64,000 bases of DNA, taken from positions 421,450 through 485,449 of the forward strand of contig CACVBU010000821.1 of NCBI GenBank assembly GCA_902728285.1, given 5' to 3'. Shown in pieces: positions 33,801 through 42,871 of this stretch. Position 1 is the first letter of the stretch. Every line of letters starts with the position of its first letter. Made by a program: the position numbers and the translations under genes. The stretch is from Clytia hemisphaerica. Lineage: Eukaryota > Cnidaria > Hydrozoa > Leptothecata > Clytiidae. Under the pieces are notes generated by a model. The model was not told the DNA's origin. It was given only the letters and a program-made list of their open reading frames with translations, and searched no databases.

Positions 33801-34328
33801 TTTATGGATCAGAATCTTGGTGTCTGACAGAGGAGTTATATCGATGGTTGCGCTCCTTTCACAATAGATGTGTAAGAGCTATGTGTGGAGTAAATATGAT
33901 TGATGTTTTTGAAAAGCATATTTCGAATGAGAATTTGTTTAATCGTCTTGATGTCAAATGTATCGATTCTTATATTGTTAAAAGGCAGTTAAGATGGGCT
34001 GGCCATGTTGTACGCATGGATATGAATCGTCTACCAAGGAAAATGATTTCGTCGTGGGTCAGTGAAAAACGACCGCGGGGTTCTCCCGAAATGACTTACG
34101 GTCGCTCTTTGTTTAAAGCTCTTAAAAAGGCTAATATTGATAAAGACAACTGGTATAATCTCGCTATGGACAGGAACAACTGGAGAGATGCTTGCAATAT
34201 AATTTCTTGATTTTTTTCTTTACCTAGCAGCGCAATGAATATCCTAAATTTGTTAGTTTTTTTTTCCTAACAATTTTTAGGCCAATTCCCCTTAGGGGAT
34301 GGTACAATTTATTTATTATTTATTTTTG
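30838..34328 (+). mobile_element. RTE-like LINE, intact coding region, nested insertion
   Basis: It has a single long ORF, a 3' untranslated region of about 115 bp and an ATTT-type tail (TTTATTTATTATTTATTT near 34308-34327), as in RTE-type LINEs. The left boundary is set where the host element's arm stops matching its partner. The GGGGACGAAATCTTCACATC region near 30880 looks like the start of the LINE 5' part. The length and absence of stops suggest a young insertion. Confidence 0.8.
31145..34210 (+). CDS. LINE polyprotein: apurinic-type endonuclease plus reverse transcriptase
   Basis: The first in-frame ATG is 31145 (1,021 codons); the open frame extends 30 codons upstream without ATG. An N-terminal exonuclease-endonuclease-phosphatase domain shows QNVRG, LQETW, IGCDSNSS (GDFN position) and SDHRAVF, the catalytic set that nicks target DNA. 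The RT follows with GNYRGIMLLEIAYKI, GFRPGRGCTDAIF, FLDLVKAFDRVP, GVKQGDVLGPILF, YADDTAALF and FTYLGSVI. The C-terminus has RQLRWAGHVVRM and a WRDA ending. Single-ORF size and C-terminus favour the RTE clade over CR1 or L2, but I could not align it. No stops or frameshifts were seen, so the copy may encode active protein. Confidence 0.9.
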   Translation: MKKARKNNIHIASQNVRGLKSNDKINELSTSIAQRGYFAVCLQETWRSSIENIDHKGIRFLFNGLEKHQHRSRRGEQGVGIALNPDALTAWKAAGSVIYNEFGARIIAIRLKTKVNSIFLISAYAPVGVADDNVWEDFLIKLDSCISKKHRDDVLVIGCDSNSSMGISQRNEIHQSELNSIGKFGLKHRNNAGIRFSTYLETNSLVALTTYFQKNDYVTWTHPRSKLPHQIDHFITSKSFFNRCTDAGVTTPLIDSDHRAVFVKLRIHLNFSKRFTRRQRVARLDQKLLLKPRIKNMYCERVNNLYLESDDTDSYSKLERSMELAALTTLPKTIRPQPGWFASNQTRLNQLIKERNTAVSLKIRKPTRHSNDRLKKARKQLKGEIARSKNKWILDICKDINNPGSGSKVYWDKVKLLRKGLNKPKVSSEKMMKKSDGSKCVNAEENAEVFRDHFQKLYEREPIYDTTVIELLERQPVFEGVDHDPTDDEITKATQSLKNNAPGESGLTPLMFKSLIALPETFTILKQVVLEFWNTEKPPDQWNVGLLKVLPKKGDLSLPGNYRGIMLLEIAYKIVAKIVHQRLTPISESLDHETQCGFRPGRGCTDAIFTVKLALKKRREHNQQTWVLFLDLVKAFDRVPRDLLWLVLERFGVPPKLLSVIKALHHTIQVKFTVDSISHILDCKIGVKQGDVLGPILFSMYIAAIMITWRQTRNHPQCIFRTKKDFVLTGRRPYTKGDDFELGDSEYADDTAALFDSRESLTTDAPVINTHFDRFGMEIHAGIRALHDKASKTEVLFVSRRNAQPIECDRDDVNLNDEKFFPVVDRFTYLGSVITGDCSDREDVLLRVKKAGNMFGSLKKCIFGNVKLNLKVKGKVYESLILSILLYGSESWCLTEELYRWLRSFHNRCVRAMCGVNMIDVFEKHISNENLFNRLDVKCIDSYIVKRQLRWAGHVVRMDMNRLPRKMISSWVSEKRPRGSPEMTYGRSLFKALKKANIDKDNWYNLAMDRNNWRDACNIIS

Positions 34329-34346
34329 AATTTTTCAAAACATTTT

Positions 34347-34703
34347 GATTTTTGGGGCCTGGGGACGAGTTTTTCGCCATAACGAGGCTAAAACTTTGGG
34401 ACAGCCTGGAGACTTCAAAAATTGTCGGATTTGGCTGAAATTTGACAGACTTATTCCTTGGGTGAGTATCTAGGAGCAATTTTTTCATTTTTTCAAAATT
34501 TTGATTTTTGGGGCCTGGGGACGAGTTTTTCGCCAGAACGAGGCTTAGACTTTGAGACAGCCTGGAGACTTCAAAAATGGTTGGATTTGGCTGAAATTTG
34601 GCACACTTGCTTCTTGGGTGAATATTTATGGGTATTTTTTTCATTTTTCAAAAATTTAGATTTTTGGGGCCTGGGGACGAGTTTTTCGCCAGAACGAGGC
34701 GAG
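34347..34703 (+). repeat. 156-bp subterminal unit, tandemly repeated
   Basis: GATTTTTGGGGCCTGGGGAC starts at 34347, 34503 and 34659 (period 156), with a fourth diverged start near 34821 inside the inner arm. The right half of the element carries only one unit, so the left half has expanded. One or two diverged units also lie at 50881-51085. Confidence 0.8.
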
Positions 34704-34920
34704 GACTTTGGGGCAGCCTGGAGACTTCAAAAATTGTCCGAATAGGCTGAAATTTGGAACACTTCTTCCTTGGAGGAATATCTTTGGGATATTCTTTTCA
34801 TTCATCCCTAATTCATCCCTGACATTTGGGGCATGGGACAAGTTTTTCATAACTGCAACAGTTGGTCCTCCCAATAGTTGGAAAAATACTGAAGTATTAA
34901 TTTGGCACATATGACCACCT
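34704..34920 (+). repeat. Inner inverted repeat, left arm
   Basis: Pairs with 37937-38149. Begins ACTTTGGGGCAGCCTGGAG and ends GGCACATATGACC. The minus-strand gene's reading frame runs into it and is cut off here. Confidence 0.85.
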
Positions 34921-37859
34921 TTGCCTTTTAAGGAGCACATCAGGGTTTGTTCAATGACTAAATCTGACCAGAGACCCGCCCAGAACCTGTCAGATCGACG
35001 AATTGCAGGATGACCGTCCATGAATTTTTGATGTAGCCAGGGGTGACTGTTGGGAAGATCTGGCATGTCTTGTACGTACATACGCGTGCATCGAGCGTAG
35101 TTGACATGCCCTGTAGCTGCAAAGAGATTGGCCATTTTCGTCACCGCCTGCAGATGCAGCATCCAATTAGAGGTTCGCTCAGCACAAATAAATTCTTTGA
35201 TAATATCCACGTACTCAATATATTGGATCCACAAGGCTGGTGTGCGTGATGATTCTTTCTTTTTCTTGCAATACGACTCAATACCTTTTCTCAACTTGTC
35301 GAGTGTGTCATCTGTCTGAAGACGCCTGATCTCTTCATCTGTCAGACCAGCATCGTTTGCATTGTTGTGCATTACTTCCAGGGGTTTCAGGTCGATCTTT
35401 TCATCTTCTACAACAAACTCAATAATATGGCTGACAAGGGCACTTTGCGCAAGAAGATGTGACCGTAGCGCTCTTGAATAGGCCTTACCAGAAAGCATGT
35501 GCGGTACTGAATTTTCAGCGTAGACCTCCTCTAACAACTCTTTAAGGCCCGAACCACCCATCATGTTACCAATACTTCCCATAAAGCTCATGAGAGTGTG
35601 AAAGCCACCAAGTCTACAAACCATATTGAATTCCTCAGTTCTGATGATTCCAGACGCCTTTTGGTAAAGTGGTTGGTCGAAGGTGATACAGGGTGTTGGT
35701 ATGTTTTGACGCTTTGCTTCGTTGATGACGAAAACTAATGTCGAATGAATGCAGGTTTCATCATTTGGGTCCATGTCGATGATTGGTAAGAATTCTATTG
35801 CATCTCGTTTGAATGACTCATCCTGTTTCTTTGTCGCTGTTTGCATGAACCCCGACCAGTTTGAGTTTGATTTTCGGAACAGCCACGATGCTTTCCACAG
35901 CAGGTCTAAGCTCATAACAGGAGCTGGTGCTTTAGCAGTAGAAGTGAGTTCCCTGAATGCTCTTAGCTTAACTGTTGATAACCCAGAAACACTGCTATCA
36001 AAGTAAGGGACAATAGGTACATTTGTTTCTGCAAATCCACTAAACTCTTTATGTTTGATTCTTTTGATGATGTTGGAAGTCGAAGGTTTGTTGGACGCTG
36101 CGATTATACCCATACCGTGAAGTGTCCCCTTACCAGTAAGTGTTTTTATGTTGAAATCAGCGTTGTAACTTATCCACTGTTCAAAATCTTTCTTTTCTTC
36201 CTGGCGTTGTTCGCGAGCACTTGTAATTGCTGATTCTTTGAAGAGGCGTACCTTGGAAGAAATCGTTAGACCTTTTTAATAAATGACGTCGCGAAAATTG
36301 CTGCTGGCTTCGTTTTCAAATTGATGAAATGTAGAAGAAAATTGAGGAAGAGAATAAGAAATTTTAATTAGAGCTGTCCATCGAAATAACTTCCCGCTCA
36401 ACATTATTCTAAGGGGTACCTCATCTGATGAAACTGATAGACCGAATTGACTTAGATGATCGACCAGCCATCTTGTCGAGAACGATTTGTCGATATCAAC
36501 ACCAATACCAAATGGAATGGGAGCAATCATTGATCTTGGCCTTGAATTTTGTGAAATCAATTGGCCGATGGTTGCCCGCTTCAAGGGTGGAGAAACCAAG
36601 TGACTCAAAAAGGTAACCAAGCTATCTGGAACCCAAGATTCTGCATACTCGATATCTGCCATTTTGTTAATATCAGGGTATGTGGTTTTGTCAAAGGGCA
36701 TGACTCTGAGATCGTTATTGATCATCTTTGCAGCTGCAATGATAAGATCGATGGGGTTTTGTGACTTTGCTTTCTTGAACTCGTTCATGACAAACCAAAC
36801 GTAGTCTTTAAAACAAATTATACTTGATCTACCTGGTTGTTGGGCAAAGAATAAATGATCTCCATAGTGCTCTTCCAATTTTTGTTTCAAATACTTTCAA
36901 CAATAGCACTCTGATCCGTCACTCAGTTCTTTCATAACCTCGTGGAGCTCTGTCAATGTATAAATTTCAAAGTCAGATTGATTTTCCAACCAAACACAGA
37001 CTTTTTCAAAATTTTTAATCCTCTCAGAATCATTTGGGCGTCCTTTTTTGCTCGAGGTCGTGTTTATACGTTGGATGGTGAATTTTTTCATGCATTTGTC
37101 ATGGTATATTACTTCTTCAGTGCATAGATCGTTGCATGTTTGCAGCCGTTGACGGACTTCATTTCCCCAATCGTCATCTCTTTCATCACATCGTTTCAAA
37201 AGAGTCCCATGAAGTGGAATCGTGCGTACTGGAATGACGGTTGAATAACGTCGATCCACTTGATCGCCACAGATGAAACAACACTTTTTCCAATCAATTA
37301 TTATTTTCTCATCAAGTGACAAACGTGGACTTTTTCGAACAGGAGCACTTTGTTCTTCCTGTGTTGCTTCACTTTTCTTACCACGATCATCGATAAAATC
37401 TCTTCTACAATCGCGGTGAACATAGATTTTTCCAATGGGATCCGAAACCAATGCTTGCTCAAAAGTTCTTAAAAAGAAACATTACAAGCACTATGAATAA
37501 CAAAAAAACGTTGAAAAATGACTTTGAAAGTACAAACCAATCTGAAATTTTTAAGTTACTTTTACTTGCTTTATTTCTAAGTTTACAAGTGGCTTTTAAT
37601 TCTCTTATTTTCCTGCTGTTCTTTTGGCTGCCTAACTTTGATAAAGATATAAAATCACCCACCTTCTTACATGATCTCAAATTCTAGAAGATAAATATAA
37701 GAGAATAACAAATGAAATACTGAAATACCTGTGTAACTCATCTAAACCTCGTTCACTACTTATGCGGACTAAAGAAATTAATCCTTTTCTCTTTACATTC
37801 ACAGCTGGGTCTTCTTCACTGAAGCTTTCTTTGCACAAACTACAACTTTGGTTCTCCAT
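34918..37859 (-). pseudogene. Zinc-binding, transposon-associated gene fragment (uncharacterised family)
   Basis: Exon 1 (37859-37729) begins MENQSCSLCKESF and splices in phase (donor CACAG/GTATTT, acceptor TTTTTAAG at 37468) to exon 2 (37467-34918). Exon 2 has HRDC, CCFICGDQ and HDKC motifs, then a long region with PRSMIAPIPFGIGVD, GTLHGMGIIA, and near the end HPWLHQKF, RRSDRFWAGLWSDL and VIEQTLMCSLKGKGG. I recognise this set as a large uncharacterised protein family expanded in cnidarian genomes and often found with repeats; its function is unknown to me. The frame is continuous over about 850 codons except for a TGA at 36897 and a TAA at 36276. The C-terminus is replaced by inverted-repeat sequence at about 34918, so a conserved end appears to be missing. 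Confidence 0.65.
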
Positions 37860-37936
37860 CTTTTCTTCTAGTGTATATATTTCAATTAGATTTTCCTTTT
37901 TATTATTTTTTCTGAAAAATACAAAAGGTAAATATA

Positions 37937-38149
37937 TGGTCATATGTGCCAAATTAATACTTCAGTATTTTTCCAACTATTGGGAGGACCAACTGTTGCA
38001 GTTATGAAAAACTTGTCCCATGCCCCAAATGTCAGGGATGAATTAGGGATGAATGAAAAAAATATCCCAAGGATATTCATCCAAGGAAGAAGTGTTCCAG
38101 ATTTCAGCCAATTCGGACAATTTTTGAAGTCTCCAGGCTGCCCCAAAGT
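37937..38149 (-). repeat. Inner inverted repeat, right arm
   Basis: Reverse complement of 34704-34920, high identity. Confidence 0.85.
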
Positions 38150-38180
38150 TTTGAAGTTGAAAAAATTGTATTCTATTTTC

Positions 38181-38362
38181 CACTTTTTTGCATTTTTCAC
38201 TACTGTGGCTGCCATTATGGATTTAGGGGTGTTCCCAACCTCCTGGAGGTGGCGATTTTTTTTTGGTGATTCTTGACATGTTTCTGGACCTCTGTGCAAA
38301 ATTTTATCTTTACACCATTTTTTTCCAGGTATTTATGCAATTCTACCTGATTAATATTGATA
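38181..38362 (-). repeat. Outer inverted repeat, right arm
   Basis: Reverse complement of 30653-30836, including the CCAACCTCCTGGAGGTGGCG segment that can itself fold. Confidence 0.8.
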
Positions 38363-38423
38363 TCTTTGGTGGTGGAAAAACTGTGTGATTTTGAGGGTAG
38401 CCTTGAGACCTGGAGATCTTATT

Positions 38424-38563
38424 CTAGACTCTCCTACTCGATACAATCAATAACTTTTTCCAATCGATGACTAATCGATTTTGATCGATAATCAGAATAT
38501 AATCAACTGATATTCAATCCATCGATTGGACTGATAGACCATGTATCTAGTGGGAAAGTCTGG
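38424..38563. mobile_element. 140-bp MITE of the AATCGAT family
   Basis: The left end CTAGACTCTCCTACTCGATAC is close to the reverse complement of the right end (GTATCTAGTGGGAAAGTCTGG). The ends resemble those of 4066-5744, and the interior is ATCGAT-rich. Confidence 0.6.
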
Positions 38564-38599
38564 AAATAGAAGATCAGAATTAGAATACACCTTATCTGA

Positions 38600-38985
38600 A
38601 ACTCAGCCAACCAGACGGCCGTGATCAATTTAAATCGATATTAATCGATTAATGCTGATCAGCTATCAATTTTTAAAATCTATTACGATAGCTAATCAAG
38701 CAAAAAAAAATTGTACTGTAAATATCAATTTGCCAACATTTCATATGGATGAGTGATTGATCATTTCGATTAGATACCGATTAATATTGCTTACCTTATC
38801 TACTATTGATTATTCAGCGATTATGTATCTTTAGATGAGCTGTCGATTGTTATCAATGAAATAGCGATTGATAATGAAAAGCTATAGCTAATCGAGGTAG
38901 AGAAATTGTGAATATCAATAAGCTATTGATTACATATTTTAATCGATAACTGATCGAATAATATTGATGATCAAATTACGACCGT
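38600..38985. repeat. Degenerate ATCGATTA repeat tract
   Basis: Many ATCGATTA/TAATCGAT words on both strands with no fixed period; no ends were identified. Confidence 0.5.
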
Positions 38986-39130
38986 ATTGTGATAAGCAGT
39001 AACATTGCAAGGAGGCAAACTTTGCAATAAGATGACGTATTAAAAATATAAATCAGAATTACAATATATAGCTGTGTCCAGCACAATGTTGATTTGACAA
39101 TTCAAAGGGGTAGGGGTTTGGGTGATTTTA

Positions 39131-39657
39131 GCCTGGATATCCAGTCTGTAAATTATTTCAGAGTCTAGTTTTATATATTTTATGTTCTGATTTACAGCCT
39201 GGTCTCCCTAGAGTGTTTTGCATTCTCATATGAGAATGCAGTCCGCTTGCTTGCGCTCACTTCGCTAAAACGGTAAGGGCCAATCTACACGGTGTTGAGC
39301 AATTCTAAAGCAAAAATAGGATAGTCCTCCAGTTGCTAGTGAAGATAGGGCTTTCTGTTACATGAAAACATGAAAAAGAAGAAAACAGAGGCAAGTTCAT
39401 TTTCCAAGAAAACATGGTTGGTCATGATAATGCATGCAAACTTTTTAATGGACTTTGGTGTAATCTTTGGATGTTTGAAATAGTTTTAGATCTTGTAAGA
39501 CTACTTTTTATTAATTTCTGTTTTGCTGCCCTGGGTTGGCTAGGAAACATGGGTTTTCACTTTCATTCTCTAGGGAGACCAAGCTCTATAATTTAAGAAC
39601 TTTGTATGTTGAGGTAAATTTTGTTTTTTCTTAAATTTTGAGCTTGGATATCCAGGC
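39131..39657. mobile_element. Outer TA-flanked MITE
   Basis: GCCTGGATATCCA at 39131 is matched inverted by TGGATATCCAGGC ending 39657, each flanked by TA. A second MITE is nested inside. Confidence 0.7.
39195..39586. mobile_element. Inner TA-flanked MITE nested in the one above
   Basis: CAGCCTGGTCTCCCTAGAG at 39195 is matched inverted by CTCTAGGGAGACCAAGCTC ending 39586, each flanked by TA. The short frame at 39414-39596 inside it is not credible. Confidence 0.7.
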
Positions 39658-40452
39658 TAGGGTGATTTCTGTTCAATCAATAAAATACCTTTTTTAACTC
39701 AAGACAACAAAATAAACAAGCCTGTAGCTTAGCTTATGCGGTTCAGGTATATTCATATTTATTTAAAATACACATAGTCTTTTGGACCTTTAATAGACCT
39801 GTTGTAGGACACAAATATTACCTTAAGGGAACTTATTTTGACGGGAACTTATTTTGGCAACTTTAAAACTTTACATTTTTTAGTAAATTCAGTTATGGAA
39901 ATATTTTCTCTCTGATTTAAAAAAGTTGACAGAAAATAACTGATGTATATGGAACAATTAAATAATGAAGATATTATATCACAAGAACAATAAATTAATC
40001 CCTTTCATGGACTGAACCAATTAGATTGAGCACATACTGAAAGCTACCTTTATGGTAAAATATAAGTATTATATGAAACCTAAGAATACACTATTTACCT
40101 TATTACACAAACATTACTAGTATTTTTATTAACAGGAATTGAAATTTTGTGTTAATAAAAACCTTTTTAAGTAATAACCAGTCACTGTTTCGTTGAAAAA
40201 GCAGAAAAATTTGTGTTTTAGATCGTGGAAATTTTAAGGCCATTGAATACTTCCTAGTAGTATTCTTGTAATAACGTTAATAAAATCTTGTATTTGGAAG
40301 GTTAAGTAAGATAACTTAATTTTTTAATCGTTATATATAAAATAGAGTTCTAGCTACTAGTAGTAATATATACGAAATTAATAAGAATATTATATGCACA
40401 TTAAAATATCATAAAACAAAAGTAATTAACAATTTCTCCAACTGTACTACAT
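39658..40452. other. No gene recognised
   Basis: Very AT-rich sequence without repeats or coding frames. Confidence 0.4.
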
Positions 40453-40830
40453 CCACATAGTACGTCCACACTAAAATGTCGAAAATGGAATACCCCCTAC
40501 CCCTTTACGCAAATGGCTATACCCCCTCCTGGTAAGTACGTACTTTTTCATTCACCCCTCCTCCCTCAGTTGAAGAAAATTTTGAATTCAAATAGTTTGT
40601 TTCGGATCTTTATTTCATACATGAAACTCAATGTTTATTAAGAAACTTTCTTTTATCTTATGCGTATAAGTAGCGTAAAAATCGACAGAAAAACAAGCAA
40701 AAAAGGTTATGAAAAAATTTTCCCTGTGTACGTACATTTTCCTTTGACCCCCCCTCCCCCTGTACGCAAGAATACGCTTTTGAGAAGAACCCCCCACTCC
40801 CTCCCCCATTAGAGCGTACGTACTATGTGG
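40453..40830. mobile_element. Small inverted-repeat element with CCACATAGTACGT ends
   Basis: CCACATAGTACGT at 40453-40465 is matched inverted by ACGTACTATGTGG at 40818-40830. Internally, CCCCCTACCCC/CCCCTCCTGG blocks and repeated GTACGTAC words occur on both sides. Non-coding. Confidence 0.6.
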
Positions 40831-41027
40831 ACCCTAATTACAACAAGAATTGTTCCTAATTTTTCGTTTTAATAAGCAGTAGTCTGCAATCCAAGCTAGT
40901 ATTTTTCTAATGTGGAATCGTAATTTTTGGTATTTTGATTATTTCATTGAAGGCATACCTTCATTGATAACCAGGCCATCTTGCACACTATGAATCGACA
41001 TTATTAAAATTATTATATTTAAAAAAA

Positions 41028-41890
41028 TTAAAACTTGAATTGTGCACGTAATTTTTCAAATAAAGATAACTTTGAAAGTACTTCTTGATAAGATATGTCA
41101 TCTTTTGGTCTCGTGCATATTATCGACCAGGCTTCTTTAAACGCCACATTTTGAAGTTCATTAAACTTTGAAATAACTTTTTCATATTCGCCTGTTAGCT
41201 TGATTTCCAACTGAGCCGAGAGTTTGAACCATGTTTTGTCATCCATTTTCCCATTTGATGCTTTACAATATTGGTCAATTAACAAATTTTCACCAAGTAT
41301 CTTTTTCAAAATGATTGAAGTTTTTGTTTCCACCTTTCTAAAGCTAGTTTTTACATCCTTTCGTGATAAAAGAAAAAATGAAAAGCATGGTTTGATAGAT
41401 TGATTAATCACAAACCCAATCCTGTTCAATCTTATAAGCTGTTAGTTTTTTATGCTGTCATTCTTATGTGGCTCTTCTCAAACAATGACATGAGGATATA
41501 TTAATTTACAGAAAAGATAGTGTGTATATGCCTACCTTTTTTAGGTTTTCCATTGTCATTTTTTATTATGGGTGTTGACATTGCAACAGGTGGTGGAATA
41601 TCTAAAAGCAAACTTAAGTTTTTAGCCTCATCATTTACAATAAATATTCTTCTTTTCTGTAGCGTTTCTTGAAAAAGAGTATTTTAATTTTGAATATACC
41701 TTCGCCTTGAATGGGTTTTTATGGTTGAGTGAATCGAGTATGGTTCTTTTCCCTTCCACATCTTTTATAGCAAATGCGGGAATCACTTTAGGGTCTAGGT
41801 GTTTCCAACAATTTGCAACATAGCTCATTTCTCTATCATAAGTCCATGTTCTGAAGTGGTGTAGAGCCTTAGTGTATAGAGAGGAAGGAT
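41028..41890 (-). pseudogene. C-terminal part of an uncharacterised spliced gene, cut by the pogo element
   Basis: A continuous minus-strand frame from the pogo element boundary down to 41700 reads as natural protein (ALHHFRTWTYDRE, then NCWKHLDPKVIPAFAIKD). Beyond a possible donor at 41699, coding continues in another frame at 41656-41536, ending at a good donor (GTAGGC). A 133-codon segment follows at 41429-41028. The first apparent intron would be only about 43 bp, so an indel is an equally good explanation. The domain is unknown. I place it with 45165-46394 because both lie on the minus strand, directly abut the same insertion, and the joined site restores a splice acceptor (ATTCTAG). Confidence 0.4.
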
Positions 41891-42073
41891 AAAATATACC
41901 TTAAGTGGATCAATTTTCGCGTGGATTAATTTTCGCGATTTTCGCGAAATTTTGTCCACGCGAAATTTTTGGAAATTTTTTTGGGAAATTTTAATCGCGA
42001 AAATTACAAAATCTCGCGAAAATTAAAAAAAATATACGATTTGACTCGTAAATATATAATTGTTTTACAAGAC

Positions 42074-42634
42074 CTAACTATTCTTATTGTTTTGAAAAAA
42101 GGACCTGATATCCTTAGATTTTGGTACAGGGTTTCTATCAATTTTCTTCTTCTTTCGTACTGTAGGCTGATTTCGATTTTGCTCAATAATACCACAGTCG
42201 ACACGTTCAATGAACTTTCCCATTATGATCTCATCCTTCGGCTCACAATAAACTCGGAGAGCCATTTTCTCGTACTCCTCTAAAAGAAGATGTCCAATTA
42301 TGCTACCTGGCATTGTAATTTTGACCAGGCATGGGATTTCCAAACCACCTTGGAATAAAGGTGATTGTCTATAATGGGTAGCTGATAACTCCGCTTCCAC
42401 TTTGGCTTCTCTGTCCAGCAGAAACTTTGTTGGACGGGAAATTTCTCTGGGCAAGTGACCAACAGTTGTTCTACTGTCAGCATGAAAAGTTTTAATGGCG
42501 AACATGTCAAAAACATTATTCTCTTCATAAAGGCAGTAAAGTTTTTCTTGTTCCGTCGGAATCCAAGTATCACGATAAACATGAAATCCACGAACAGCAG
42601 CTGAAAATACAAAAACTTTATTGACACTAGCCAT
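42074..42634 (-). CDS. HIRAN-domain protein encoded within the pogo element, 186 aa
   Basis: Intact ATG-to-stop frame. Residues about 5-110 match the HIRAN fold: a first strand VFVFSAAVRGFHVYRD, an E-N-N-FDMFAIKTF segment (the E-N-xxDxxAI hallmark), then VGHLPREISRPTKFLL. HIRAN domains, as in HLTF and some bacterial proteins, bind single-stranded 3' DNA ends at stalled forks or damage. The C-terminal third is basic (RKKKKIDRNPVPK) and ends DIRSFFQ, like a weakened PCNA-interacting (PIP-box) motif lacking the first Gln. The gene is divergent from the transposase with a 237-bp spacer and lies inside both inverted ends. It stays open while the transposase has decayed. An accessory role in transposition is inference. 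Confidence 0.75.
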   Translation of the reverse strand: MASVNKVFVFSAAVRGFHVYRDTWIPTEQEKLYCLYEENNVFDMFAIKTFHADSRTTVGHLPREISRPTKFLLDREAKVEAELSATHYRQSPLFQGGLEIPCLVKITMPGSIIGHLLLEEYEKMALRVYCEPKDEIIMGKFIERVDCGIIEQNRNQPTVRKKKKIDRNPVPKSKDIRSFFQNNKNS

Positions 42635-42871
42635 CTTTGCTTGTAAAGCAGTTGTAAAAGATGTTGCTCAGTCTCGCTCATCAACCATAACATTCGAATT
42701 TTCACGACAAAGTAAATAGAGCCTTATTTACAAAACATTCGAATCAAACAATCGAAAAATGTAAACAGAGCCGTATGCATCATAACATTCGAAAATTTTA
42801 ATTGAACAAAAATAAAGGATCATAAGAACTGTTTTGTGTGCGGTAGCATTCTGTGTCTACAAGTAGCAGTC
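42635..42871. promoter_or_regulatory. Putative bidirectional promoter between HIRAN and transposase genes
   Basis: The spacer between two divergent starts contains three copies of ACATTCGAA (about 42690, 42735, 42785). No TATA box is obvious. The role is inferred from position and repetition. Confidence 0.35.

Larger units (their letters stand above)
30653..38362. mobile_element. Long-inverted-repeat DNA element enclosing a gene fragment, split by a LINE
   Basis: Two sets of inverted repeats nest around the same centre. The outer arms are about 182 bp (30653-30836 against 38181-38362) and the inner arms about 215 bp (34704-34920 against 37937-38149). In the right half they are only about 30 bp apart; in the left half a LINE (30838-34328) and a 156-bp tandem repeat separate them. 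Without the LINE the element would be about 4.2 kb. It encloses a spliced zinc-binding gene on the minus strand. No recognisable DDE transposase is inside, so it is probably mobilised by another element. The target duplication could not be fixed. Confidence 0.7.

Noticed and set aside
34309-34745. Open frames on both strands over the 156-bp repeats
   Set aside because: Periodic peptides result from translation of a tandem repeat, not from a gene.
41657-41699. 43-bp intron in the 41-kb gene
   Set aside because: Too short for a normal animal intron; an indel is the safer explanation, though the sites resemble a donor and an acceptor.
41969-42283. Plus-strand 104-codon frame over the HIRAN gene
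   Set aside because: It is antisense to the HIRAN coding region and its composition follows from the complementary codons; no domain.
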